DNA from: Capnocytophaga ochracea DSM 7271
GTDB taxonomy: Bacteria > Bacteroidota > Bacteroidia > Flavobacteriales > Flavobacteriaceae
NCBI RefSeq assembly: GCF_000023285.1
Contig: NC_013162.1
Coordinates: 1,342,501 to 1,406,500 of the forward strand
Direction of reading: 5' to 3'
DNA: 64,000 bases
A model generated the notes under the pieces. The model worked only from the letters and a program-made list of their open reading frames with translations. It was not told where the DNA came from and made no database searches. The position numbers and the translations under genes were made by a program. This document shows, one piece after another, positions 54,684 to 61,934 of this stretch; the stretch's first letter is position 1, and each line of letters begins with the position of its first letter.

Positions 54684-56138
54684 ATGTTTAAAAAAAACAC
54701 CCTTCGCTTTCAGATATTCCTCAGTATGACCCTACTCGTGCTAGTAGCTTTTGCTATCTTAGCTTTCGTAATGATTGGGCAGTATAAAAAACAGGCATTA
54801 GAATATCACGATGAGCGACTTATCGACAAGGAAAACCAAATCAAGATGCAGATACAATATGTATTCTCGCAAACCACTTTCCCTGTCGAAACCCCTTATA
54901 TACCTCTTATCTTTCGGGAGGATATCTACAGCATTGCCAATATCCAAAACCTAAACTTTGCCCTCTATGACCTCGACGGTGTGCTACTAAAAAGCTCCAA
55001 AGCCTCTCTATCCCCCGACCAAGATGCGTTTTTCATTCCTCCTGATGTATTGCATCAGCTTTCCGCTACACTCAATAAACGTCTTGTTGAGCACCACGAA
55101 TTTGCAGGGCGTGGTTACCAAACTTCTTACAGTTATATTACCGATTTGCAGTTCAAGCCTATCGCTATTCTCAACATTCCTTATTTCGAGAACGACACCT
55201 TCAACGAGCGCGCTTTAAAAGGGTCGCTGTACAACTTAGCGATGGTGTATTTCTCGCTCTTGGTAGTTGCCCTTACGGTAGCTTACTTCATCTCTAAATA
55301 TATTACCAAATCGCTTAAAACCATCGAAGGTCGTTTAGAGAAAACTCGTTTACTTTCCCAAAACGAAAAGATACTTCTCAAGTCTGCCCCTACCGAGATT
55401 ACCGAGTTGGTAAATGCCTATAACGGAATGATTGATGAGATTGAGAACAGCAAAGCCCTTTTGGCGCAATCCGAACGCGAACAAGCGTGGCGCGATATGG
55501 CAAAGCAGGTAGCACACGAAATCAAAAATCCTCTTACTCCTATGCGTCTCTCCGTGCAAAGTTATCAACGCAAAGCCCTTCGAGAGCCTCAAACCGCTGA
55601 ACAAACTAATGAATTCTGCGAATCTCTTATCCAACAGATAGACATATTGAGTAATATTTCTACTGCCTTCTCAGCACTTACCAATATGCCTGCTAAAAAC
55701 GATGAGGAATTCGATTTTGTGTCTGTTATCAAACGCACTTTAGATATCTTTAATTCTGATGAAATTCACTTCTCCCATTCTCACGATGAGATTATAAGTG
55801 TATTCGATAAAGACCAGCTCGGTCGTGTAGTTACCAATTTGGTGAAAAATGCGCTACAAGCTACCGAAAACGAACCTTTTCCTTCTATTGAAGTGAGCCT
55901 TAATAAAACCGATACCGATATTACTCTAAAAGTAAAAGACAATGGTACGGGTATCCCCGACGCCGATAAAGAAAAGATATTCGAACCAAAATTCACTACC
56001 AAAACCAGTGGTAGTGGCTTGGGATTAGCAATGGTGAAAAACATCGTACTTTCCTACGGGGGTAGCATTCATTTTACTTCCGAAGTAGGAAAGGGAAGTG
56101 AATTTACTGTAGTATTGGTACACTTTTTGAATAAGTAA
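54684..56138 (+). CDS. NtrY-like membrane sensor histidine kinase
   Basis: The 484-residue protein has two membrane helices (about 10-32 and 183-205) around an extracytoplasmic sensor part, a HAMP-like linker (about 206-255), the phospho-acceptor site with His278 in AKQVAHEIKNPLTPMRLSVQ, and an ATPase domain with NLVKNALQATEN, DNGTGIPDADKEKIFEPKF and SGSGLGLAMVKNIV. No response regulator gene is adjacent, so its partner is elsewhere. The signal is unknown. Confidence 0.95.
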   Translation: MFKKNTLRFQIFLSMTLLVLVAFAILAFVMIGQYKKQALEYHDERLIDKENQIKMQIQYVFSQTTFPVETPYIPLIFREDIYSIANIQNLNFALYDLDGVLLKSSKASLSPDQDAFFIPPDVLHQLSATLNKRLVEHHEFAGRGYQTSYSYITDLQFKPIAILNIPYFENDTFNERALKGSLYNLAMVYFSLLVVALTVAYFISKYITKSLKTIEGRLEKTRLLSQNEKILLKSAPTEITELVNAYNGMIDEIENSKALLAQSEREQAWRDMAKQVAHEIKNPLTPMRLSVQSYQRKALREPQTAEQTNEFCESLIQQIDILSNISTAFSALTNMPAKNDEEFDFVSVIKRTLDIFNSDEIHFSHSHDEIISVFDKDQLGRVVTNLVKNALQATENEPFPSIEVSLNKTDTDITLKVKDNGTGIPDADKEKIFEPKFTTKTSGSGLGLAMVKNIVLSYGGSIHFTSEVGKGSEFTVVLVHFLNK

Positions 56139-56158
56139 ATAAATAAACATTATATTTT

Positions 56159-56605
56159 ATGAAAAATCACATCTTAACATTGGGAGTTGCTGTGCTTATG
56201 CTCGCCTCCTGCCAAAACAATCCTTCACAAACTGCTAACACTGTAGTAAGTGAAACCACTACTATGATGGAGAATGCTGCTGAAAAAGTAGAAAAAATGG
56301 TAACTCCTCAATTGTTAGCTACTTATGTAGGTACTCTTCCTGCTGCCGATTGCGGCGGAATGGCTACCGTTATCCATCTCTATGCCGATGACACCTATGT
56401 AAAACAAGAAAACTGTGCAAGCAAAAACTTCGAATCTAAAGAAGAAGGTAAAGTAGAACGCACTGATAAAGGTTTTACACTCGTTTCTAAAGCTGATAAT
56501 CACAAATCTTTCTATATTACCAAAGGCGATAATATCGTACAGGTAGGTGAAGATGGTAAAGAACCTAAAATGGTAAAAGAATATACTCTTACCAAACAAA
56601 TGTAA
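56159..56605 (+). CDS. NlpE-like lipoprotein
   Basis: The 148-residue lipoprotein (LASC, then QNNPSQT without acidic residues, so it may stay periplasmic) has the NlpE N-terminal pattern TYVGTLPAADCGGMATVIHL and YADDTYVKQE. NlpE usually has CADC here; the first Cys is Ala, so the copper- or redox-type CxxC is lost. In E. coli NlpE signals surface and copper stress to Cpx. It follows an NtrY-like kinase after 20 nt, which makes a sensing link possible. Confidence 0.8.
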   Translation: MKNHILTLGVAVLMLASCQNNPSQTANTVVSETTTMMENAAEKVEKMVTPQLLATYVGTLPAADCGGMATVIHLYADDTYVKQENCASKNFESKEEGKVERTDKGFTLVSKADNHKSFYITKGDNIVQVGEDGKEPKMVKEYTLTKQM

Positions 56606-56628
56606 CAAGTAAAATCTTATGTAATGCG

Positions 56629-56663
56629 AAGGCTGTTCAATCTTGTATTGAACAGCCTTTTCT
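56629..56663 (+). terminator. Intrinsic terminator after NlpE-like gene
   Basis: AAGGCTGTTCAAT-cttgt-ATTGAACAGCCTT with T-rich tail. Confidence 0.95.
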
Positions 56664-56694
56664 TTTACAAAGAAGAAAAAATATGTTAAAAATC

Positions 56695-56725
56695 TTTTGT
56701 AGTTAAAATAATTGTTATAACTTTA
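56695..56725 (+). promoter_or_regulatory. Possible promoter of the bifunctional nuclease operon
   Basis: TTTTG (56695-56699), 18-nt spacer and TAACTTTA (56718-56725) resemble the consensus, with a mismatch in the last base of the -7 box. The start codon is 35 nt downstream. Confidence 0.5.
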
Positions 56726-56760
56726 CCCCCTAATTTGTATTTTATGTTAGTAACCTTCCA

Positions 56761-57369
56761 ATGGATTTAGTGCGTCTTTTCATAAAAAGGATATCATACA
56801 ATCAATCGCAGAACGATGCCTTTGTGCTTATAATGCACGAGGTCGAGACCGATTTAAAGCTACCCATCGTCATTGGTACCTTTGAAGCACAATCTATTGC
56901 CTTGGAATTAGAGAAGAGTCTTGTACCTCCTCGACCCCTTACACACGACCTCTTCAAGATATTCGCCGATACTTTCAGTATACAGATAAAAAGAGTCGTG
57001 ATTTACAAATTAGAAGAAGGCATTTTCTACTCCAATATCCTCTGTATACAAAATGGTCAAGAATACACCATCGAAGCTCGTACCAGCGATGCCATCGCCA
57101 TTGCCTTGCGTTGCAACGCACCCATCTACACCTATCGAGATATCATTCAAAGAGCCGGCATTTATATCCCTTTGCTCAACGATGAGCCCTCCAATACCAT
57201 AAGCCCTTCGTTAGACAATGTTGATGAGGAAGACAGCAGCCGAAACAGATATACTAAATACGCCTTACCCGAACTAAAAACAATGCTAAATGACTGTATC
57301 GAAAATGAAGATTACGAAATGGCAGCGCTTATCAGAGATGAAATCTCTAAACGCGATAGTACTTTTTAA
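56761..57369 (+). CDS. Bifunctional nuclease (BFN/DUF151) with C-terminal UVR motif
   Basis: The 202-residue protein has the BFN domain (about 1-135; LPIVIGTFEAQSIALELEK, RPLTHDLFKIFADTF, ARTSDAIAIALRCNAPIYT) and a UVR motif at the end (PELKTMLNDCIENEDYEMAA), as in UvrB/UvrC and many Bacteroidota BFN proteins. Members have RNase and DNase activity in vitro in some plants and bacteria; the role here is not known. It is 12 nt before the nucleoside transporter and probably co-transcribed. Confidence 0.92.
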   Translation: MDLVRLFIKRISYNQSQNDAFVLIMHEVETDLKLPIVIGTFEAQSIALELEKSLVPPRPLTHDLFKIFADTFSIQIKRVVIYKLEEGIFYSNILCIQNGQEYTIEARTSDAIAIALRCNAPIYTYRDIIQRAGIYIPLLNDEPSNTISPSLDNVDEEDSSRNRYTKYALPELKTMLNDCIENEDYEMAALIRDEISKRDSTF

Positions 57370-57381
57370 AACTATATACCA

Positions 57382-58809
57382 ATGAAAAAAAACATAACCA
57401 TCGGAAGCCTTAGCTTCCTTTTACCACTCATAAGTGTCGCCCAAGACGCTACACAATCTCCTACTACACAAACCGCCACTACACAAGTAATGAAGGCTGT
57501 CGCTAGCGAAGGTTTCTCTCTCGAAAGTTTTACTCGTGGCGTGGTAGGTATGATTACCCTCCTGTTTATCGCCTATCTTTTCAGTAGCAATAGGCGCGCT
57601 ATTAATTGGAAGACTATTGGCATAGGCTTAGCCCTACAACTCTCCATTGCAATAGGTATTCTAAAAGTAGGCTTTATACAAGACGCCTTCGATTTTGCCG
57701 GTAGTATCTTTGTGCTCATATTAGATTTTACAAGAGCAGGCAGTCAGTTTCTCCTCGGTAACTTAGTCGATACCAATAGCATAGGCTATATCTTCGCTTT
57801 CCAAGTGCTCCCCACCATCATCTTCTTTTCTGCACTCACCTCCCTATTGTTCTATTTAGGTGTTATTCAGGTAATAGTGCGTGGTATGGCGTGGGCATTA
57901 TCTAAACTGCTGAATATCTCAGGTGCCGAAAGTCTTTCGGTTACGGGGAACATCTTCTTAGGACAAACCGAAGCCCCTCTGATGATTAAAGCCTATTTAG
58001 CCAAAATGACTCGCTCCGAAATCCTCCTTGTGATGATAGGCGGAATGGCTACCGTAGCAGGAGGCGTAATGGCTGCTTATATCCAATACCTCGGTGGCGA
58101 CGATCCCCAAATGCGCTTGCTCTTCGCCCGACACCTCTTAGCAGCTTCCGTAATGGCAGCCCCCGGTGCTATTGTAGTTTCCAAGATGCTATGCCCTCAA
58201 ACCGAGCAATTCTCTAACGATTCGCACGTCTCTATGGAGAATGTAGGTTCCAATGTGCTCGACGCTATCGCCAATGGTACTACCGAAGGACTTAAACTCG
58301 CTGCCAATGTAGCGGCTATGCTTTTAGTATTTGTGGCTTTTATCGCAATGATTAATTATTTCTTTAATTGGGTAGGTTATCAAACACATCTCAACAATAT
58401 CATAGCCAGCAACACTCCTTATAACGGACTCTCTTTAGAAATGATTTTAGGTACCGTTTTCTCACCCGTTATGTGGCTCGCTGGTATTGCCAAAGAAGAC
58501 GTTATGCTGATGGGACAATTGCTCGGTATTAAGCTCTCCTCCTCGGAATTTGTAGCTTACACTCAGTTAGCTGCTCTAAAAGATATGACGAGTGCTCCTC
58601 ACCTAATGTATAACAAATCTATCATTATGGCTACCTATATGCTTTGCGGTTTTGCCAATTTCGCCTCCATAGGCATTCAAATAGGAGGCATAGGAGCCTT
58701 AGCCCCCAACCAACGCAAAACCCTCTCTCAATTCGGCTTAAAAGCCGTTCTTGGAGGCACTTTAGCCTCTCTGTTATCCGCAACTATCGCCGGAATGATT
58801 ATCGGATAA
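57382..58809 (+). CDS. nupC: Concentrative (CNT/NupC-family) nucleoside transporter
   Basis: The 475-residue membrane protein has an unusual N-terminal hydrophobic start (MKKNITIGSLSFLLPLISVA) with a Gln/Thr linker before the CNT core. CNT features: SATTIF-like region replaced by FQVLPTIIFFSALTSLLFYL, GQTEAPLMIKAYLAKMTRSE, GGMATVAGGVMAAYI, and NFASIGIQIGGIG near the end. It imports nucleosides with H+ or Na+. It is co-transcribed with the nuclease gene, which could supply nucleosides. The symbol reflects family only. Confidence 0.93.
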   Translation: MKKNITIGSLSFLLPLISVAQDATQSPTTQTATTQVMKAVASEGFSLESFTRGVVGMITLLFIAYLFSSNRRAINWKTIGIGLALQLSIAIGILKVGFIQDAFDFAGSIFVLILDFTRAGSQFLLGNLVDTNSIGYIFAFQVLPTIIFFSALTSLLFYLGVIQVIVRGMAWALSKLLNISGAESLSVTGNIFLGQTEAPLMIKAYLAKMTRSEILLVMIGGMATVAGGVMAAYIQYLGGDDPQMRLLFARHLLAASVMAAPGAIVVSKMLCPQTEQFSNDSHVSMENVGSNVLDAIANGTTEGLKLAANVAAMLLVFVAFIAMINYFFNWVGYQTHLNNIIASNTPYNGLSLEMILGTVFSPVMWLAGIAKEDVMLMGQLLGIKLSSSEFVAYTQLAALKDMTSAPHLMYNKSIIMATYMLCGFANFASIGIQIGGIGALAPNQRKTLSQFGLKAVLGGTLASLLSATIAGMIIG

Positions 58810-58860
58810 CCACACTTTTCTAAATAACACAAGCTTAAAATCGCTTTTTATATCATACAT

Positions 58861-58916
58861 ACTTTGCCAAAGGTTCTGAACACCTATCGTTCTACAACTT
58901 TGGCAAAGTTTTTTAT
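58861..58916 (+). terminator. Intrinsic terminator after nupC, built from the CTTTGCCAAAG repeat motif
   Basis: ACTTTGCCAAAGGTT pairs with AACTTTGGCAAAGT (one bulged G) around a 20-nt loop, then TTTTTTATT. The same CTTTGCCAAAG motif is a module of the composite repeats. Confidence 0.8.
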
Positions 58917-59003
58917 TGCCTATTTTGCTACAATCCCCCGTGTAGCTCACACTACTTGTCTGGCTGACACCTAATCTGTTAATTTTCTAATTCTCTAATT
59001 ATA

Positions 59004-59300
59004 CCTTCTCCTTTCCGTCACTACATTCCCCCTCTCCTTGGGAGAAGTCTCCGAATAGGAGAGTATGTGATCGGGGTGAGGATTTCTCTTTCTTTTGCCT
59101 CGAAACCCTGTTTTTAACATTTTTAGCCTTGTTGTATCACAGTATGAATCAACTACTTATATACCCTTTCTATACCAATCGTCCAAGATTCGTATAAGCT
59201 TCCTATAAGCTCTCTATAAGCTAACCCCACCCTCCTTACAGCTCATTTTTTACCTTTTACCTGAATTACCTCTTCCGAACTTCTCCGTTTCCTTTCGTAG
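59004..59300. repeat. Composite interspersed repeat, copy 4 (core 59157-59240)
   Basis: Same orientation and order as copies 1 and 2, but it ends after the CTTCCGAACTTCTCCG module. The G/C-rich module has the nested TCTCC-gaat-AGGAGA hairpin as in copy 1. The core is 84 bp. Confidence 0.9.
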
Positions 59301-59345
59301 TGCCTTAATCTCTATTCCCTCTCCAAAAACTCTAACTAATCTTCA

Positions 59346-59486
59346 CACCAGATAGCCAACCAGATTATTGTATTCAACAAAGGCGAAATCAACGCTATGG
59401 GCACTCATAGTCAGTTGTTACAAGAGAGTGAATTGTATGAAAGAATGTGGAATACTCACAACCGAGCTAAAGAATGGGCTTTATAA
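59346..59486 (+). pseudogene. Orphan C-terminal fragment of an ABC exporter ATPase
   Basis: Without a start codon, the frame reads HQIANQIIVFNKGEI, NAMGTHSQLLQESELYERMW and NTHNRAKEWAL before a stop. This is the region after the Walker B/H-loop of ABC exporter nucleotide-binding domains (xADxIIVxxxGxIxExGTHxxLL). About 47 codons remain and the rest of the gene is gone. The following terminator may have been its own. Confidence 0.8.
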
Positions 59487-59497
59487 GAAGATAAAAT

Positions 59498-59532
59498 AAA
59501 AAAAGCACTTACATTATGTAAGTGCTTTTTTG
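59498..59532. terminator. Bidirectional terminator (tRNA-Asn and the ABC remnant)
   Basis: AAAAAGCACTTAC-attat-GTAAGTGCTTTTT has an A-run and a T-run on the two sides. It ends the - strand tRNA transcript right after the gene. Confidence 0.9.
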
Positions 59533-59535
59533 TTG

Positions 59536-59609
59536 CTCCCCCTACTGGACTTGAACCAGTGACCCTCTGATTAACAGTCAGATGCTCTAACCAACTGAGC
59601 TAAGGAGGA
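59536..59609 (-). tRNA. tRNA-Asn (anticodon GTT)
   Basis: Read on the - strand, the cloverleaf has acceptor TCCTCCT / AGGGGGA, D-arm with AGCTCAGTTGGTTAGAGC, anticodon stem TCTGA / TCAGA with loop CTGTTAA (anticodon GTT), and T-arm with GGTTCAAGTCC. The 3' CCA is not encoded (discriminator G, then CAA). Length 74 nt. Confidence 0.97.
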
Positions 59610-59643
59610 ATATTTTCTACTTATGTTTTCCTTAATTGCGGTG

Positions 59644-59674
59644 CAAAGGTACAACTATTTTTGAAACCTGCAAA
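59644..59674 (-). promoter_or_regulatory. Promoter of tRNA-Asn
   Basis: On the - strand: TTTG (59674-59671), 19-nt spacer, TACCTTTG (59651-59644). Confidence 0.88.
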
Positions 59675-59743
59675 TTTTTAAGCAGAAAAATATTTAATAT
59701 TTTTTAGTTGTATTGCTAAGTCGTTTATTTTCAATAATAATAT

Positions 59744-59800
59744 AAAAAGACTTTACCAAAAATTTAATAGCCTCTCGTGCTACGAGTTTTGGTAAAGTCC
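59744..59800 (-). terminator. Terminator of the M20 peptidase gene with nested hairpin
   Basis: GACTTTACCAAAA (59749-59761) pairs with TTTTGGTAAAGTC (59787-59799), enclosing CTCGT-gct-ACGAG (59773-59785). On the - strand the stem is followed by TTTTTATA. The inner CGTGCTACG also occurs in the composite repeats. Confidence 0.85.
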
Positions 59801-59824
59801 TTATTACTATTTATGTAACTCGTA

Positions 59825-61207
59825 TTACTTGTTTACGAAGTAGTGATAGAACCACGGAATGGTTTCAATACCTTTTAGGAAGTTGAAAATACCGTAGTGT
59901 TCATTAGGCGAGTGGATAGCATCGCTATCTAAACCAAAGCCTAAGAGAATAGATTTGCTACCTAATTCTTCTTCAAAAAGAGCTACAATAGGAATACTAC
60001 CACCTGAACGCACAGGTATAGGTTCTTTCCCGAAGCTCGCTTGGCAGGCTTTTACTGCTGCTTGGTAAGCAGGCGTATCGGTAGGAGTTACATAGCCTTG
60101 TCCGCCGTGGTGCGGAGTTACTTTCACGCGCACACCTGCTGGTGCGATACTCTCAAAGTGTTTGGTGAAGAGCTCGGTAATTTCGTGGTTGTCTTGGTTA
60201 GGCACTAAGCGCATTGATATTTTGGCATAAGCCTTACTTGGGATAACCGTTTTAGCTCCTTGCCCTGTATAGCCTCCCCAGATACCATTTACATCAAGGG
60301 TAGGACGTATAGAGGCACGCTCGGTAGTAGTATAGCCTTTTTCGCCATATACCTCATCGATATCTAAGGCTTTTTTGTAGGCTTCGAGTGAGAAAGGTGC
60401 TTTTGCCATTTCATCGCGTTCAGCTTGTGAGAGCTCTTCTACTTTGTCGTAAAAATGCGGAATGGTAATGCGGTTGTTCTCGTCGTGCAAAGAAGCAATC
60501 ATTTTAGTAAGCACGTTGATAGGGTTTGCTACGGCACCACCGTATAAACCAGAGTGCAAATCTCGGTTGGCACCGGTAACCTCCACTTCCACATAGCTAA
60601 GTCCTCGTAAGCCCGTAGTGATAGAAGGGGTGTCGTTAGCCAGCATACTGGTATCGGAAATGAGAATAATATCGTTTTTGAGTTTTTCGTGGTTGTTTTT
60701 TACAAACCAACTAAGGCTTCCTGAGCCTATTTCTTCCTCGCCTTCAATCATAAACTTCACATTGCAAGGGAGCACGTTGTTTTTCACCATATATTCAAGG
60801 GCTTTCACGTGCATAAACATTTGCCCTTTGTCGTCGCAAGCCCCACGAGCGAAGATAGCTCCATCAGGGTGAATATCGGTTTTTTTGATAACAGGCTCAA
60901 AGGGGTCAGATTCCCAAAGCTCAATAGGGTCGGCGGGTTGTACATCATAGTGCCCATATACTAAAACAGTAGGCAGGGCAGGGTCGATAGTTTTTTCGCC
61001 ATAGACGATAGGGTAGCCAGGGGTTTCACATATTTCTACCTTGTCGCAGCCAGCCTTCTCTAAGGCGTTTTTTACGGCATCGGCAGTGTTGAGCATATCC
61101 TGAGAATAGGCAGCATCGGCACTAATAGAAGGCATTTTAAGCAGTTCTATCAGTTCCGCAATAAAGCGGTCTTTGTTTTCATTGATATAATTTTTTACTG
61201 AATCCAT
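59825..61207 (-). CDS. M20-family metallopeptidase (dipeptidase-like)
   Basis: The 460-residue enzyme has the di-zinc site residues of M20: His86 and Asp88 in VYGHYDVQP, Asp125 in RGACDDKGQ, the EGEEEIGSG cluster (about 155-163) with the catalytic Glu, and a C-terminal His in DAIHSPNEHYG. The dimerisation (lid) domain is about 195-310. It probably cleaves dipeptides in the cytoplasm, since no signal peptide is visible. It is monocistronic, with terminator at 59744-59800. Confidence 0.95.
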   Translation of the reverse strand: MDSVKNYINENKDRFIAELIELLKMPSISADAAYSQDMLNTADAVKNALEKAGCDKVEICETPGYPIVYGEKTIDPALPTVLVYGHYDVQPADPIELWESDPFEPVIKKTDIHPDGAIFARGACDDKGQMFMHVKALEYMVKNNVLPCNVKFMIEGEEEIGSGSLSWFVKNNHEKLKNDIILISDTSMLANDTPSITTGLRGLSYVEVEVTGANRDLHSGLYGGAVANPINVLTKMIASLHDENNRITIPHFYDKVEELSQAERDEMAKAPFSLEAYKKALDIDEVYGEKGYTTTERASIRPTLDVNGIWGGYTGQGAKTVIPSKAYAKISMRLVPNQDNHEITELFTKHFESIAPAGVRVKVTPHHGGQGYVTPTDTPAYQAAVKACQASFGKEPIPVRSGGSIPIVALFEEELGSKSILLGFGLDSDAIHSPNEHYGIFNFLKGIETIPWFYHYFVNK

Positions 61208-61327
61208 ATGTCAATTAACAATTTACAATTAATAATTTACAATTCTGCAACCGTAGCAGGGTGTTTTTTTCTTTTTGTGTTATTGTTGTGTGTTTTTTAA
61301 AATATATAGTTATATCCTTTGGTAAAA

Positions 61328-61636
61328 TTATTTGCTAAACAATTCTGAATGAGAACCTAGCCTAACTAAAAGTATTCTTTTCCTCTCTTCATCGTATTGT
61401 AACCAAATGATAAGTAAATCAGGTTCTATATGGCATTCCAAATGTCCTTTATAATTTCCTGTGAGAAAATGGGCTTTCATTGATTTAGGTAAGTTATCTA
61501 CTCCTCCCTCTTCTAATAAAGCAATAGTATCTTCAATCTTTAGGATTTTGTTTTTATTACTTCTATACTTTTTATAGTCTTTTTTAAACTGTCCAGTATA
61601 AGTTATTTCATATACATTTCTGTTAATATTATCCAT
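61328..61636 (-). CDS. YafQ-type mRNA-interferase toxin
   Basis: The 102-residue protein has the YafQ/RelE layout: YEITYTGQFKKDYKKYRSNK, SMKAHFLTGNYKGHLECHIEPDLLIIW and LLVRLGSHSELF, with the C-terminal His of the GSHSELF motif as the expected catalytic residue. YafQ cuts mRNA on the ribosome. It starts 3 nt after the antitoxin stop. Confidence 0.9.
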   Translation of the reverse strand: MDNINRNVYEITYTGQFKKDYKKYRSNKNKILKIEDTIALLEEGGVDNLPKSMKAHFLTGNYKGHLECHIEPDLLIIWLQYDEERKRILLVRLGSHSELFSK

Positions 61637-61639
61637 AAC

Positions 61640-61882
61640 TTAATCATTTAAAGAGGCTATTAATTCTTTTACATTTGTAAAGTATTTTGTGTTAGGATCG
61701 TTTATAAGTCTTTCTGCTTCTTCTAAGGCTTTTTGAGTAGTCTCATTTGGAATGTTTTCTCCCCTTCGTAAACGAGGAGTTTCTTCAAAAGTCTCTATTA
61801 TTTTAAAGTTGAGACTTTCAAGTACAGATTTAGCATTTTTCAATGAAAGTCCTTTGGGTAAGGCAACTGTAATTGTTTCCAT
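61640..61882 (-). CDS. Antitoxin of the YafQ-type pair
   Basis: The 80-residue acidic protein starts METITVALPKGLSLKNAKSV and has a long helical, charged C-terminal half ending NVKELIASLND. It would neutralise the toxin encoded 3 nt downstream and bind the shared promoter (61934-61903), which lies partly in the 3' end of the hexosaminidase gene. Confidence 0.85.
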   Translation of the reverse strand: METITVALPKGLSLKNAKSVLESLNFKIIETFEETPRLRRGENIPNETTQKALEEAERLINDPNTKYFTNVKELIASLND

Positions 61883-61902
61883 ATTTTTCTTCTTTTACGC
61901 AA

Positions 61903-61934
61903 CAAAGGTACATTATTTTTCTAAAATACCAAAA
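61903..61934 (-). promoter_or_regulatory. Promoter of the YafQ-type toxin-antitoxin operon
   Basis: On the - strand: TTTTG (61934-61930), 19-nt spacer, TACCTTTG (61910-61903). The -33 element lies within the last codons of the GH20 gene. Confidence 0.85.

Larger units (their letters stand above)
58810..59345. other. Intergenic region with terminator and composite repeat copy 4
   Basis: It has the nupC terminator (58861-58916), a CCCCCGTGTAGCTCACACTA unit, and composite repeat copy 4 (about 59004-59300). No gene is supported. Confidence 0.85.

Noticed and set aside
59536-59609. tRNA-Asn as an integration site of a mobile element
   Set aside because: No integrase gene and no second copy of the tRNA 3' end were seen nearby; only an ABC gene remnant is present.
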